A stretch of DNA of 64,000 nucleotides from assembly GCF_040436345.1 (NCBI RefSeq), contig NC_133218.1, positions 25,036,710 to 25,100,709 on the forward strand, read 5' to 3'. The notes under the pieces are model-generated. The model was not told where the DNA came from. It did no database searches and was given only the letters and a program-made list of their open reading frames with translations. Made by a program: the position numbers and the translations under genes. This stretch comes from Pagrus major. Lineage: Eukaryota > Chordata > Actinopteri > Spariformes > Sparidae. Shown piece by piece: positions 39,540-51,420 of this stretch; the stretch's first letter is position 1, and each line of letters opens with the position of its first letter.

Positions 39540-40245
39540 ATTAATGATGGAATGTAACTAAGTACATTTACTCAAGTGTTTAACTTAAGTAGAATTTTTA
39601 TATTTTAATTGAGTGATACCATTTTCTGCTACTTTATACTTCCACTTCACTACATTTTTGGAGGCAAATATCATACTTCTTACTCCACTACATTTATTTG
39701 ATAACTTTAGTAACTAGTTACTTTGAGGACTGCATGCTGCATCGGAGCCAAACTGGTGTCTTTTGAAATAAAACACTATTCCGATGTGGCCCAGAGTACA
39801 CAATATTAAATACATGTAAATAAATGTATAACATACTTTTCCTTGTATTTTTGATACTTTAGTGTATTTATTGCCAGAAATGTACTTTTTCTTTACTTTC
39901 TACATTTAATATCAGATACTTTAAAGGAGCTCTATATAACAATTGGAAAAATGAGACCTTCCCCGTCTCTCTCTGTCGTCTATAAAAGCCTGTGGACGAT
40001 TCGTTTAGGCTGTTTAATGCTGCTGGACTGAGGATTTCTTTGTGAACGCAGTCCAAAGGATGTGACTTTGTGCACATACTCGAGTGCCTCGTCTCAGTGC
40101 CTCTCTCCGCTCCACAATGGGCTTCCACAACACAGAAGTTTGTCAGAGCCCCTTTAAAACTTTAACTAAAGTATGGGAGACTTTTACTTTTACCAAAGCA
40201 ATATTTTAACACCATATCTTTACAGTTACTCTAATAGGGCTTTTA
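39540..40245. mobile_element. AAGTACATTTACTC-type element with nested MITE
   Basis: Outer element: aactaagtacatttactc, cattttctgctactttatac, cttactccactacattta. It is split at 39921-40157 by a TTAA-flanked insert. The right part resumes as gacttttacttttacc. The outer ends are approximate. Confidence 0.5.
39921..40157. mobile_element. TTAA MITE nested in 39540-40245
   Basis: TTAA at both ends (39921-39924, 40154-40157); terminal inverted repeats aggagctctatataac and tttgtcagagcccct are imperfect. No gene content. Confidence 0.65.
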
Positions 40246-41429
40246 GGTACTAGTAATAAGTAGTCCAGAACAAGAGGACTGACCGGCTCTGCTGCTGGAG
40301 GTCCTTTTACAATTTAGCAAATTGTTGTAGAAAACCTTCTACATTGTCATTTTATGGAGAGGGACCAGAAAGATGAAATCGTTAGCATCTATAAGATCTA
40401 TATTTTACATGTTTAGTGAGTTTCAGTGAGATAACACTGAGTTACAAATGTGAAGCAAAGATGCACCATCTGCAAATCTGCAAGATTCGGTGAAATTGTG
40501 GTCAGCATCCACATCATCATGGGGCAACTCTCTGTGAAACAGCTGGTATAATTCAAGCTACAATGAACAGAACATAGTTTGATCCTATTTTACTGTAAAA
40601 CCAGCGTCTGAGTAAAGTATTTAACATATAAGCAATCACAGAAAATACTGCACTCTAACCACAATCATATGTAAAACAAAAAAAAGCCATATCTGGTGAA
40701 TGTTTAAAAAAGAAGAAAACTTAATCTTAAGAATGTAAAAATGCAATAAATCATTCCTGTGATGACCATATTTTACGACAGGCACTCAGCTCCAGACACC
40801 TCTGTCAGATTCACCCACCAGTCAGGGAATATTTTCCTCTATCTACATTAGTGGTGAGACAGCTGCAGGACTCTCATGAACGATGCAGCCACATATCATG
40901 CTTCCTCAGACAGTCGACAGTCATGACAAGAGCTATGTGTGAGCTTCCTCTCTCACACGCACGCACATGTTTCATGGTGAGATAACTGGAGACCTCAGCA
41001 TAGTCCTATCAGGAAAGTATTTACTATCCCTGTTGCCACGTTGAGAGAGCACAAAACATCCACAGGCACTGAAGTCACACAAGGTGTTTGTTTCTCACTC
41101 ACAGCTCACTGCGTTTGCATATAAAACATTTGCTTTCACACTTGACACAAACACAAATGAGCTGGATTGTCTTTCTCCAACCTGCTGTGATGTTTGTCTC
41201 ACACATGTGGAGTTCAGGAAAACACACTTCAAAATATCAGTGAAAGCCTGATAGAAAACTAAACATAATTAGTTTATAAGAGTAGACTCTTATGTAAAAA
41301 AAAGAGTCTACTCCACTACTAATCATAAAGATACGTTCTACTTTTCACTCCACTACAGTTACCTAACAATTATATTTACTAATCACTTTGTAGAGTAACA
41401 TTTACCCTTTAAAAAAACAGGATATAAAC

Positions 41430-42542
41430 CAGTGGTTTGCAACCTTTTTTGGCTTGTGACCCCTTAATTTAAACGGTTTCAGATCTACAGAATGAGCTGT
41501 TAGCTGTTTATTCAGAGAGACGTTTACCCCTTTAAAGGGGCAGTTCCAACATCAAAAATACATATTTTTCCTCTCACCTATAGTCCGACTTTAAGTGGGG
41601 CCGTGGGCCAAAACTGGCCCGTCAATTTTAAAAATTATAATATAAATTGTTGTTTACACAGTTTTATCTTTTGTGATGTAAAATGTTCTTTTGGTAGCCT
41701 ATGCAGGAGCCCTGCTTATTACTTCTGCTTATTACTTTTCATAATGTGAGCACACTGGGCAGAGTGACAGTTTGCACAGGAAGTCAGTCATTTAAGGGAA
41801 ACTTGGGATCCTTTGGTTCATTTTGCATCTGCATCTTAACTTTACAATACAATGCAGCAAGTGTTTTCTTTTGGCCCAGGGCCGACCATTAAGTTTCAGT
41901 TTTGGCCCTCCAAGGGAAAATGTTTGGGGCGCCCCAGATCTACATTGTTTTGGTGTGATTTGCTGACATTTGGAGGTATCTGCCTAGAAATAGATGCCAC
42001 TCAGCTTGTGGTGGTGAAAGCCTCCAAAAACTATTGATGAAAAAACTCAAAGGCAATGTTGAGTTTTTCAACATTAGTTAGCTTAGTTAGCTAGCTTCTC
42101 GTCCACAAGTACTTGCTGACTTCTGTGCGGCGATCTGGTTGGTGGGTGCAGTTTGGTTGAAAGAAAATAGTTCCTACATGAAACTTCTTGCAACAAGATC
42201 TGTGGATTATCTTGGGTAACCAAGTCATGATTTCTGGAAAGAGACATTGCTGTTGAGTTTTTCAAATGTATTATTCTGTTGCTTTAAGTACCACATACCA
42301 AGTTCCATTTAATTTTATTTTATTCAGGAGAAGGCCTATACCTCCAAAACTCGGCACCTCACACTCAAAAAACATAGATAGATAAATAGCACTAGCATAT
42401 AGCAATAGCATAGGTAAATCAGACTCAAGACTATAAACTTGTGTCACAGAAGGTGATATTTTTTTTCTTTTCTTACCCATTAATCATCTCACAACCCTTC
42501 GGATTTATCTTGTGACCCAACCCCTAGGCTGGGAACCACTGG
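41430..42542. mobile_element. CAGTGGTT...AACCACTG hAT-like element
   Basis: Left end cagtggtttgcaacc and right end ggctgggaaccactgg are inverted copies, with gtgacccc and tgtgacccaa just inside. About 1.1 kb with no transposase frame. Likely carries further nested repeats (TTAA-led piece near 41532, ggcccgt/ggcccag piece 41590-41940). No target duplication found. Confidence 0.6.
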
Positions 42543-44109
42543 ACTCATTTAGCGAGCTGTATTTAAGGAAGTCAAAACTAGCTCAACCTAAACCAGCTAC
42601 AACCATCAGCCTAACAGATCTAATAATGTCTGATTATAATACTGTAAATCAGTCACAAAGAAATATTTCTGCTATATTTGGGTGATAACACTTCTGTAGT
42701 TTTACTTTACTTGACTCATTTTTACATTGCTGGATGTTTTTACTTGAGGATCTGAGTGCTTCCTCCACCACTGGTTCTGGTGCAGTTGGAGGAGGGAGAG
42801 CTGGTCCTAATTGGGATGAGGAGATAGGCTGTAACCTTATCTGCAGAGAGCTGCCGCATTATTTCATCGCGTCATGTGCCCTGAAAAAATATGACAAAAA
42901 CATCAGAGAATGGAAAAAGCATGACCTCAGACTTTGTAACCTGGCAGATATAATCCAATCATTCTGCTGTGGGCCTAACTCGTGTTTAACGCCAGTCTAT
43001 ACATCATACTGTATATCTAATTTAAGGCCGGGCTGACTGCTCTTTGAAGAGGCAGTTTTGAAATCCAAAATGTGATTTCGGACTCGGAGTTGGAGCAAAT
43101 CACTTGCAGACTACTTCATGAGGAGCTTATTAATCTGAGACAAGGGGCCTGGGATTCAAGTCGAAGTATAAACAACCTCATCATCAATGGACAACATAAG
43201 AAAGCTTTGACTATAGAGAGTGTGTGCTTGGTTCCACCTCAACAACATCAACATACGTTCAGAGTTAGGTTTGTTTGACGCCAGATACCACAGAGAAAAG
43301 CTACGGCAAAAATGTGCCCCTTAATTGGTAACAGTCTCTGAATTTCTGTTAGCAAGGTAGGCTGTAATTAATCCCAGCACAATGAGGATCCTCTGTGGAA
43401 CGTACTCATGTATTTGTTATTGGACGTCACCACAGGGCCACTCTGGAGCCCATCAGATACAGTGTCTAAATACACAGCAATCAGATGGCTTTTTCCCCCT
43501 GAAACATCTCCCACCAATGCCTCAGCAAAAAATTACCAAAGGTTATCAAGGAGCATCTACCACCAGACTCTGACCTACATGAACCCACCCTCATTTCCCC
43601 CAAATGTGCCTCTTTCCTCCTCATTAAAATCCCTGAATCAGGCTGTTTAAATTAAGATGGCCTGCAGCCTTCTGCGAGAAGTTGGAAGAGAGATGATGGG
43701 AAAGGCAGTTTGGAAAGATGCTGAACGTAGCTGGCACTTCTTATCTACCACATATTAGCAAAGTTGAGAAATGGTTTTTGCCATGTTGCATTAGCCTGCT
43801 GCCGTCCCATCATCGCCTGCCATTCCAAGCAACAATCCAAATGCAGTCCAGATGTCTCAGCCATCAAGCCTCAATATTTCACTAACCCTGCATTAATCTT
43901 ATCAAGTGTGTCACAGATCCCTGCTTGATAACATCTCGCAGGATTTTAGAGAATCAGTGCCTGCAGCTGACCAGAACCTCACTACAAATTGAAAAGGATA
44001 TCAGATTTCAGATTTATTTCACACATAAATGAACTAAATGAGAAGAGAACTAACAATAAAATAGTTTGCATCTATTTACTAAATAGGGGAAACAGTTCCC
44101 CATGGTGAT

Positions 44110-44429
44110 TTAAAGTCGGGTGAAGTTTCGTAGTCCACAAAACATTCCCGGAGTTTTACGGCAAAACAGCGTTGCAGCATTCTCCTAAACACCTGAAGTA
44201 GATGGGGACTTGTTTAAAAACGTTTTGGGATCTCTGGGTTTGACTTGTATCAAGCCAGACGAGCTATTGTTTTGTTGTTTTTTTATGTTTTAAGTCCCCA
44301 TCTACTTCAGGTGTTTAGGAGAATGCCGTTATGCTGTTTTGCCGTAAAACTCCGGAAATGTTTTGTTGACAACGAAACTTCACCTGACTTTCCATCAGCA
44401 TGGGGGTGGGTAGAGAACCTATCCTTTAA
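44110..44429. mobile_element. TTAA hairpin MITE, 97-bp arms
   Basis: Arms 44115-44211 and 44292-44388 are equal-length reverse complements with only a handful of mismatches, around an 80-bp loop. TTAA at 44110-44113 and 44426-44429. A diverged relative is at 53097-53415. Confidence 0.8.
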
Positions 44430-44534
44430 AATACAAATTTATGGTGCATTAAAAGTCTTAGTCTTTTCGAATTGACAATCGTACAACATTTAGGTGGGGA
44501 AATAATGTACATTTTAGATTTTAAAAAGTTTTAC

Positions 44535-44893
44535 TTCAAGCAACATGTCGAAATTGGCATTTTGTGCAATTTAGCGCCCCCCACAGTTTCTCAGTGCAAC
44601 ACCACTGACGTAAATACAAATACCAGGTCTGTAACAATTTGTCAGATGTAATGTAGGTGCTAACTACAAACAAAATTACATTTGTTATTACATCACAACA
44701 ATGTTATGTGTTGAAAACTTGTATGTTGAAGTAAACATGTATGTAACGCTGTGATCCGACCCTCTCACTGAAGTTACATAGTGCAGAAACAAGTGACAGA
44801 GACACCATTCACCCTATTACAAGACACTGTACCATCAAAAATGATTTAAGAGCTATTATTTTAAGGTAAAAAAGTTACATAATGTTGCTTTAA
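44535..44893 (+). mobile_element. TTAA MITE, family A copy 3 (longest)
   Basis: Ends agcaacatgtcg and acataatgttgct; TTAA at 44890-44893, TTCA on the left. Includes the gcgccccccacagtttctc segment absent from copies 1 and 2 but present in copy 4, so this is nearest full length. Confidence 0.8.
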
Positions 44894-45685
44894 CAGATGT
44901 GTTCAGCCTATTAAATATGACACAATACTTTTAATTTGCAATGCATATTTTCCACATTAAAAACAAAGTTCAGAGATTGTGCTGTCTTTATACAATAGAC
45001 TCTAGCCTGTATGATTCATATTTCTGGTCAGGTCAGAGTTCAGTTTGGCCCTCATACTCATGTTGGCTCGGTGCTGTGGCAGAAAAAGTCTCCATGAAAA
45101 CAATGGAAATACCAGCACACTGCTGGTTACAGCTAACAGAGTACAGCTTGTAAAGCTTTGTTAGATACAGACGCTGACCTGAGGCTTGTTGTGCTGAATG
45201 GACTTGATTGTCCGTTAAATCAAACACATGGAAAAGGAAACCACTTTCCTCATGTTCTCATCAGTGATCAATTTCATACTAGTGAGGAGAAATGAAAGGG
45301 ACGCACAATATCGGATTTTTGCTCTTCCAATTTATTTTGGTCGATTGCCATTGCTGAGATATGCTAATAACCTTTTCCACCTAAAAACCGGCAGATAAAG
45401 ATATTCAATGCTGTTCAAAATGTACACATTCAATAAGATAAGATAAAATAAGAAAACTCCTTAGCAACTGTCATTCATATAGACAGAGATGTTCACTTCA
45501 GGCAGATGTGATATTACACTTTATACAAAGACCAACCATTTGGGAGATCAGATATTTATTCAATTCTGTTATAATAAAATCTGACAAATATCTGCAGGAT
45601 CAGGTTTATTGTCTAGACAAACCTGTAAACTGTCACCATTTTTGCCAGAACAGTCTGCTTCATCTGCTGATTAGCTTTAAGTGCA

Positions 45686-46063
45686 TTTATTTATTAACAC
45701 ACTAAAGTACAAAGTTCATACAATACTCTCAGGCCCAAAAAGTCACCAGTTTCAGTTTACAGATTAGAAACATTCTCCTCATGAAACATGCTTAAAATTT
45801 AGCATTTCAAACTCCTATTCAACAGCAGGTATTATTATTCCTGCACTGAAACAACTGAACCCAATACGAACTGAATGACAATTAAGTTTCTCAACCTGCC
45901 ATTCAGTTTCCTGAGCTGAGCTATGCAAAGACTCTTTTCCTCTCTTGAGAATTCTTGTCCCTGGAGTGAAAATCCTGTTTGATGGGTCCTGATTGCGAGG
46001 TCCAAAGCCCGTTTCCCTCAGGGCCAAGGTCACACTGGTTTCCCCAGCTCTGGCCTTCCAGGA
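45686..46063 (-). terminator. polr2m: polr2m 3' UTR with AATAAA at 45691-45686
   Basis: On the minus strand the first canonical poly(A) signal I found after the stop is AATAAA (TTTATT at 45686-45691 on plus), in an AT-rich setting, giving a ~370-bp 3' UTR. A second AATAAA is nearby at ~45555. The cleavage site is not determinable here. Confidence 0.5.
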
Positions 46064-46207
46064 TCAGTCCTCCTCTGAGGAGAGCTGGGCTCCTTCATCG
46101 TGAACCTCTCTGTAGGCAGCCATGGGGCCACCGTCAGGAGTGTAGCTCCCCATAGAGATCTTCAATCCCTCAGACAGTTTCTGGGCTGCCAGCTTGGCCT
46201 GCAACTC
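46064..46207 (-). CDS. polr2m: polr2m terminal coding exon 4
   Basis: 48 codons including TGA at 46066-46064. ELQAKLAAQKLSEGLKISMG, then SYTPDGG and an acidic end (DEGAQLSSEED). Matches the C-terminal Pol II-binding tail of Gdown1. The acceptor is attccag. Confidence 0.92.
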   Translation of the reverse strand, partial: ELQAKLAAQKLSEGLKISMGSYTPDGGPMAAYREVHDEGAQLSSEED

Positions 46208-49200
46208 CTGGAATTAAACACAACACAGAGGAAAAAGTTGACATGAATAGGCTGGTAAACAGAAAACAAGCACATTATCATAAAAGCAGCACAGCCATAG
46301 CTGTTAAACCCTCAACAAAAGTAGGACTGATAATAAGCTCACAGCTCCTCCGTGAGCTGACAACAGCACACTGTTTGACGTTTGGCTCTGAAGTCACTAC
46401 TTTGGATGTGGAGTGATACACGGTGCCTACACTGCCTGAACGCTGCCCTCTAGAGCTGATGGAGGGAAGTGATGTGGACTTTTTACATTTGACAAATAAA
46501 TTCCACATTTGATTAGATGTGAAAATTCAATTAAATTCAAATCAAAACACTTTATTTGTCCCCGAGGGGCAATTTAAAAGGCATGAGGAGCAGCATCATT
46601 AAAAAAGGACAAACAGAATATCAACATCATAAAATCATATAAAGTGCATATCATATAAAGAACTAGTCAGTATTTTCAGTGACCGTCACAGTCAAAGTGC
46701 TCACAACTGTATGACCTCAATTTGTTTGAACATTTGCATCCTGGTAAAATATAAACACCAAAGTCAATACTGCAAAACAGTTAGTTTGTTGTTATTGCAA
46801 TTCACTAAAAACTTAAGGTTGGTATTTCATCTATTACACTCCAAATTATGATTGGGCTAATTTCCACAACTCTAAATATCTGAATATCAGTAGAAATGTG
46901 TTACTTTACACTTCATACTGCTGGTTGTTCCATGTGTTTCTCATTAAAATGTATCTTTAACGTACAAAATGTCAATAATTAAGGAAATCAAACAACAATG
47001 ATTTCTATGTTAATATCTTTGTAATTAAAACTTTTTGAATCAATGTAAGTTTTATATAATGTAATATTCCTGTTTTCGTTTATTGTCAGGAAAGCACCTC
47101 TTCACAAGCAAAACATGACAGCTTGAGCCAAGCGGTACATGATATTGTAAGTGACGATACCAGCCACCCTCTGCACACCGTCATCAGCGACCAGCGGAGC
47201 CTGTTCAGTGAAAGACTGCTCCTTCCCAAGTGTAGGACCAACAGACTTAAGAACTCCTTTGTCCCTCATGCCATCAGGCTGTACAACTCCTCGCTTGGGG
47301 GGAGGAGGAAATAGGAGGAAATAGATAACCGGCAATACTGCAATACTGTGATTTCACTGTGCAATAACTTATTTATCTATTTATCTATTTATTCACATAC
47401 ATACCTGGACACTCTCACTTTCGTGCAATAATTTCTGTACAATAACAAATATACAGTCCTCTACATTTACATTTATTTTATCTTATTTTATTTATCCTAT
47501 TTTATTTTAATCTATTTTTATTGTATTCTATTGTATTTTGTTCTATTCCTATCTTTATTTTCTATTTTTTGCTAAGAGTTTATTTTCTCGTGAACTGTAT
47601 GCTGCTGGAAATTCAATTTCCCTGAGGGAGCCATCCCAACGGGATCAATAAAGTGAAGTCTAAGTCTCTAAGTCTAAGTCTACCACTTTTTTTATTAACA
47701 TAATTGCCAGCAGCACTGCACACCAACATGATTATATAATGAGCCTTTTATTGTCTGCACAGACTGAAAGCAGACATGATCTGAACTATGCTGCATTGAA
47801 TTTCACTGGAAGGAGAGCTACAAGAGGAAGGAAGAAGAAAGAGTTGACGACTGAAGAAAATGTGTATTCACACATACCACTTATCCCAACCTCCTATCCC
47901 CTATAAACATAATACACACCCAGACAGACACCTCACATTAATTCTATGTTCTTCTATTCTCCACTGGAGTCCTTAACAGTAGAAAACTAAAGCTGTGTTC
48001 AGAACCACTTTAGCACTGAGGGAAACAAAGTAGAGCCCGACCGATAAAGGATTGTTAAGGCTGATACCGACACAAATATTTGGTGATTTAAAAATCCGAT
48101 ATTCTGATATATCGGCCTATATTAATAATAAATTTAAAAAAATCCAGAAACGCATAACAAAACATACAACAGATTTCCGTAACTTTAGTTATTTGTAGTT
48201 ATTTATGAGTCCTCACTGAAATAATATGATAATGCAGTTTAAAAATAAACTTTTGTTTTATTGACACAACAGAACAGAGGAACAACAAAATTACTAGCTA
48301 AGTCAGTTTCACTCTCGGCTTACACGTAACAGCAGCAAAACTGGACATGGTAGTCACAAATTTTGTCATGCTTATTTGAGTTAAGAGAACTGATGGGGAT
48401 GTTCTTTTAATTGTTATTCAAGCAATGTATTTCTCGTGACAGTTGCCAACTCACCATGAACACACTTCACCGATGAACTCAGTCTAGATAACTGGTTCGC
48501 TCTGCCCGACTCTGGCTGGATCAGCTGGTTGTAGGGTTTTGTGGCGTTCTAAACATGAGTGTTGCCAACAGGGACGTTGTAGAGGGTCCTCTGGTGGATA
48601 AACTATGCAACGCCAACACTCATAACATGGTTGAAGGGTGTTTCGTCCGTTTTGATTTTATTTTTTAAATATTCATTTATCGGCCATTATAAATGCTGAT
48701 ACCGATTGGTTTGGAAAATGCCTAATATCGGCCGATAATATTGGCCAGCCGATATATCAGTCGGGCTCTAAAACAAAGCAACACCTTTACTGATTTGAAT
48801 GAGGCCCGTGCACAGGTGCCGACGCACTGTGGGCTCCAACAAAAAAAAACGAGGGGTCATCTGGCAAAGTTACCTACTCAACTTTTGTTAGACCACAGCA
48901 AAGCTGCGAGACCCTGTCAGTCTGCCTACAGTTGAATGTATACACTGTTTGTCAAGCAAGAGTTTGTCGAGAACTCGGCTGCACTTACTTGCTGCTTCTT
49001 GGTTTGTTCCTTTATAAGGACAGCTGACTCGTCCAGAGACAGAAGCTGGGCAGGGCTGTGATGAAGAGGAGGGAGTCTGGCTGAAGTAATGTCATCTAAG
49101 TGTTTTCTGTCCTGCTCCCTCCTGGCCTGTGCAGAGATCGGCGATGAGCCTTCAGAGGACTGGCTAGGTGACGAGGATCCTGAGGGAGAGATGTCACTTC

Positions 49201-51158
49201 TCTGGGGCAGCCTGGAAACACAGTTGAGACATTCTTATTTACAGAGAGCAAAATAACATAAAATGTAATCTACATAATCATTAAAGTCTTTTTTTGTTAG
49301 AAATGTTTACAAAAAGTAATCATCACATCAGGAAACAAAGTCCACTCACTGATTTGGTTTGAATTTCTGCCTGCTCGACGGTGAAGTCCACTCTGTTTTT
49401 TCCAGGACAGTTACATAGTGAGGCTTTTTTGGTATCTGCTTTTTGAAAAAGTAATTGTCTCTTGCTGTGCTGTTTAATGGCTCTTTGGACTCGCTACTGA
49501 AACCAGAACTAGTTTCAGACAGTCTGACCCTTTCCAAGGCCTCCGCAAGGTCACCCTCTTTTGTCTCATCAGAGTTCAAAGAGGCCCAAGCAGCAGATGT
49601 CTCCATGGTTTCACCAGCAGCTGCTCTGGAGACAAACTCTTCACTTTGCTCATCCAAAGTTTTGTTGTTTTTCTGCCCGTCAGCTGAGGCAGGTGAGGTC
49701 TTACTCTCCGGGGCAGAGACAGCACGTTGTTGCATAGTGAAAGCCTGCTTGTACTTTGATTGTAACTCTGTCCTGGCAGCAGACACCAAGCTCTGTCTCC
49801 TCTCCTCTTCATCATGATGTTCAATGGCGAGACGAACTTTCTCTGCGAACTCTTTTATCCTTTTCCCTTTATCAGGAAGAGTCTGCACCAACCTCCTGTG
49901 AACAACACAAACCCATCACTTCATGCTATATTCAAAACAATCAGTCAAGATACAGATGGGAGACATTAAACAAATAAATCAACATTAAATGTCTTCATAG
50001 ATAAATACAGATAAACACCAGTCTTGCAAAAGTTATCCTCTAATTTGGTGTTTTGATTATGATGGTGTATTCGCTCACCATTAGTTCAGTTGGGTTGAGA
50101 TGGCATTTGTCACACATCATTTTAATTTCAAGGAAACAATTCACCCACCATTTATTTATTCAGCCTGTCTTTTTCTGTATTTTGGCTGACATCATTTCAT
50201 ATTAAATTAGTTATAATCACACTAGTATTGGATAATTCTTTCATTTCTGATCTAATACTGCTATGTAACCACAATAGACTGTGGCTTGGAAATCTATGTA
50301 ATACAATAAATTAATCTAAAATGTATAGCACATTGAACAAAATCTATTTAAGGATACAACACTTTTTCCATAGGTTTGTGGAAGAGCAGGAGGTTTAGAT
50401 GTACATTTTTTTGATTTAAAAAAAATATGCTACTTAACTTAATCACTTAATCAATTTTAGATCATTATTATATATGTGTAAAAGAAGTAGGAAAGGCTAG
50501 TAGAGATAATAAATAACACACAAAAAGCATAAAGATAAAACTTGCTAAAGAAGTTCACTGTGTGTAGATCTGGGAAAAGTCATTGAGTTTGTTTTGATGC
50601 TCTACACATTTTACATTCATTTAGCTTGGGTTTTGGCCAAAACGGTTTGGGTGCTGCACCTACACCTTACAATGGTAGGGATTAGGGACAACCCTGAAAT
50701 AATAAATCAGTTTGTGGATTTAAGTCTAGCTATGTTGTCATTTTTGGCAGCATGGTTGTACAGACTCAGGAAAACAACACATCATGTCTCTACTGACGGA
50801 CAACAGTGTGGTTCAGCTGAGTCACGGTAGAGCAGCTTTAAATAAAACTAATCAAGTTTATTTATGTGAGTTAATCATCATGTCTCTTCTGTAATGTTGT
50901 TATCGCATTAATCTACCATCCATTAGAGATACTTTAACAGCGACTGAACGCCACGAAGTGTCATACTGAGTCACGTATGAACTCAGCTAAGTTGGTGCCT
51001 CTCATGTCTCACAGGAGGCAATAACTTGGGCTATTAGTGTGAACTTACCTGTTGGAGAGTATTTTCTCCTGTCTCAGGAGCAGTTCTTGGAGCTCTTCTC
51101 TGCTCTGGTGTCTCAGGTCTACCACCTGTCCCTGGCGCTCCGTCCACGACGAGGACAT
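46064..51158 (-). CDS. polr2m: RNA polymerase II subunit M (Gdown1/GRINL1A), complete
   Basis: Nuclear Pol II-associated protein that blocks TFIIF binding and makes the polymerase Mediator-dependent (known for mammalian Gdown1). Four exons (51158-51049, 49895-49350, 49211-48989, 46207-46064) total 1023 bp = 340 residues; human is ~368. N-terminus: MSSSWTERQGQVVDLRHQSR, then REELQELLLRQEKIL. Conserved patches seen: LPDKGKRI (exon 2 start), KKPHYVTVLE (exon 2 end), KHLDDITSARLPPLHH (exon 3), ELQAKLAAQKL and YREVHDEGAQLSSEED (exon 4). The middle of exon 2 is Ser/Glu-rich and poorly conserved, as in mammals. The start is the first ATG of the only upstream exon giving the RQEKIL...LPDKGK join. It lies 3.2 kb downstream of myzap on the same strand, as in the mammalian complex locus. 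Confidence 0.93.
46528..46577 (-). mobile_element. LINE 3' end fragment, minus
   Basis: The reverse complement reads ...attgcccctcggggac, AATAAA, then an AT-rich tail, the hallmark 3' end of fish CR1/L2-type LINEs. No coding part remains. Confidence 0.45.
47085..47692 (+). mobile_element. 5'-truncated LINE 3' end (RT C-terminus and tail)
   Basis: An open frame to 47314 encodes a reverse-transcriptase C-terminus (SERLLLPKCRTNRLKNSF, VPHAIRLYNSS), which resembles the end of ORF2 in L2/CR1-like elements. Then a 3' UTR with gagggagccatcccaacggg, AATAAA at 47647-47652 and a short (TAAGTC)n tail, as left by such elements. Inserted in a polr2m intron on the antisense strand. The 5' edge is approximate. 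Confidence 0.75.
48031..48770. mobile_element. hAT non-autonomous element with 8-bp target duplication
   Basis: Terminal inverted repeats TAGAGCCCGACCGATA and tatcagtcgggctcta; flanked by perfect direct repeats AAACAAAG (48023-48030 and 48771-48778). 740 bp, with ccgatat/atatcgg subterminal motifs and no transposase. The 8-bp duplication places it with hAT elements. In a polr2m intron. Confidence 0.88.
48989..49211 (-). CDS. polr2m: polr2m exon 3
   Basis: 223 bp; acceptor tttccag, donor GTAAGT. A Ser/Pro-rich start (SPSGSSSPSQSSEGSS) leads into REQDRKHLDDITSARLPPLH, the best-conserved block of the family. Too interrupted in other frames to appear as a long ORF. Confidence 0.92.
49350..49895 (-). 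CDS. polr2m: polr2m exon 2 (large central exon)
   Basis: 546 bp between ttcacag and GTGAGT. Begins RLVQTLPDKGKRI, passes a charged KVRLAIEHHDEEERR helix, then a low-complexity Ser/Glu region, and ends KKPHYVTVLEKTEWTS...KPNQ. The reverse-strand ORF runs past the donor to a TGA, so the donor and not the ORF end marks the exon. Confidence 0.93.
49896..51048 (-). other. polr2m intron 1
   Basis: AT-rich, no exon or clear repeat recognised. Confidence 0.6.
51049..51158 (-). CDS. polr2m: polr2m exon 1 (start codon 51158-51156)
   Basis: 36 codons plus AG; donor GTAAGT at 51048-51043. Encodes a short amphipathic helix-like REELQELLLRQEKIL segment, which aligns with the Gdown1 N-terminus. Confidence 0.9.
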
Positions 51159-51420
51159 CACTGTTAGCTAGTGACAGCTAGCTACAGCCATCCACAAACC
51201 GCGCGAGATAACAGCTCAGTTTAACTTTACACTCACAACCTCTAATCATACGTTAACCAGCACACAACGCCAACTGTTACGCGACTCTTTTATGGTTATC
51301 GAGCTTTAGAAACTTTTAATGGCGGAAACTTCACTTCTTCAGTGTGAGACCAGTCTGAGACAGCAACATTTCAAAGTGGAGCTTCATTTTCTTCTTCTAC
51401 GCCGGAAATCAGCCGTGTGA
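51159..51420 (-). promoter_or_regulatory. polr2m promoter and 5' UTR region
   Basis: Directly upstream of the polr2m ATG. CpGs are locally more frequent (CCGCGCGAG around 51200, ACGCCGGAAAT around 51400) than in the surrounding AT-rich DNA. It has an ETS-type core CCGGAA at 51402-51407 and no clear TATA box. This fits a housekeeping promoter; the transcription start is not resolvable. Confidence 0.4.

Larger units (their letters stand above)
36001..45685. other. Intergenic, no supported gene
   Basis: Contains a nested element at 39540-40245, a CAGTGG-ended element at 41430-42542, a 97-bp-arm hairpin at 44115-44388 and family A at 44535-44893. The 43650-44000 stretch is less AT-rich and repeat-poor but has no open frame of note. 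Confidence 0.5.
46208..48988 (-). other. polr2m intron 3
   Basis: Holds a LINE 3' fragment (46528-46577), a second LINE tail (47085-47692) and a hAT element (48031-48770). No further exon was found, and exon 3 to exon 4 joins in phase without one. Confidence 0.7.

Noticed and set aside
10321..46063. Expectation of an aqp9 or lipc gene near aldh1a2
   Set aside because: In human these lie on the 5' side of ALDH1A2, which here is outside the window; no aquaporin NPA or lipase GXSXG exon was seen.
49455..49817. 120-residue plus-strand frame
   Set aside because: Antisense shadow of polr2m exon 2.
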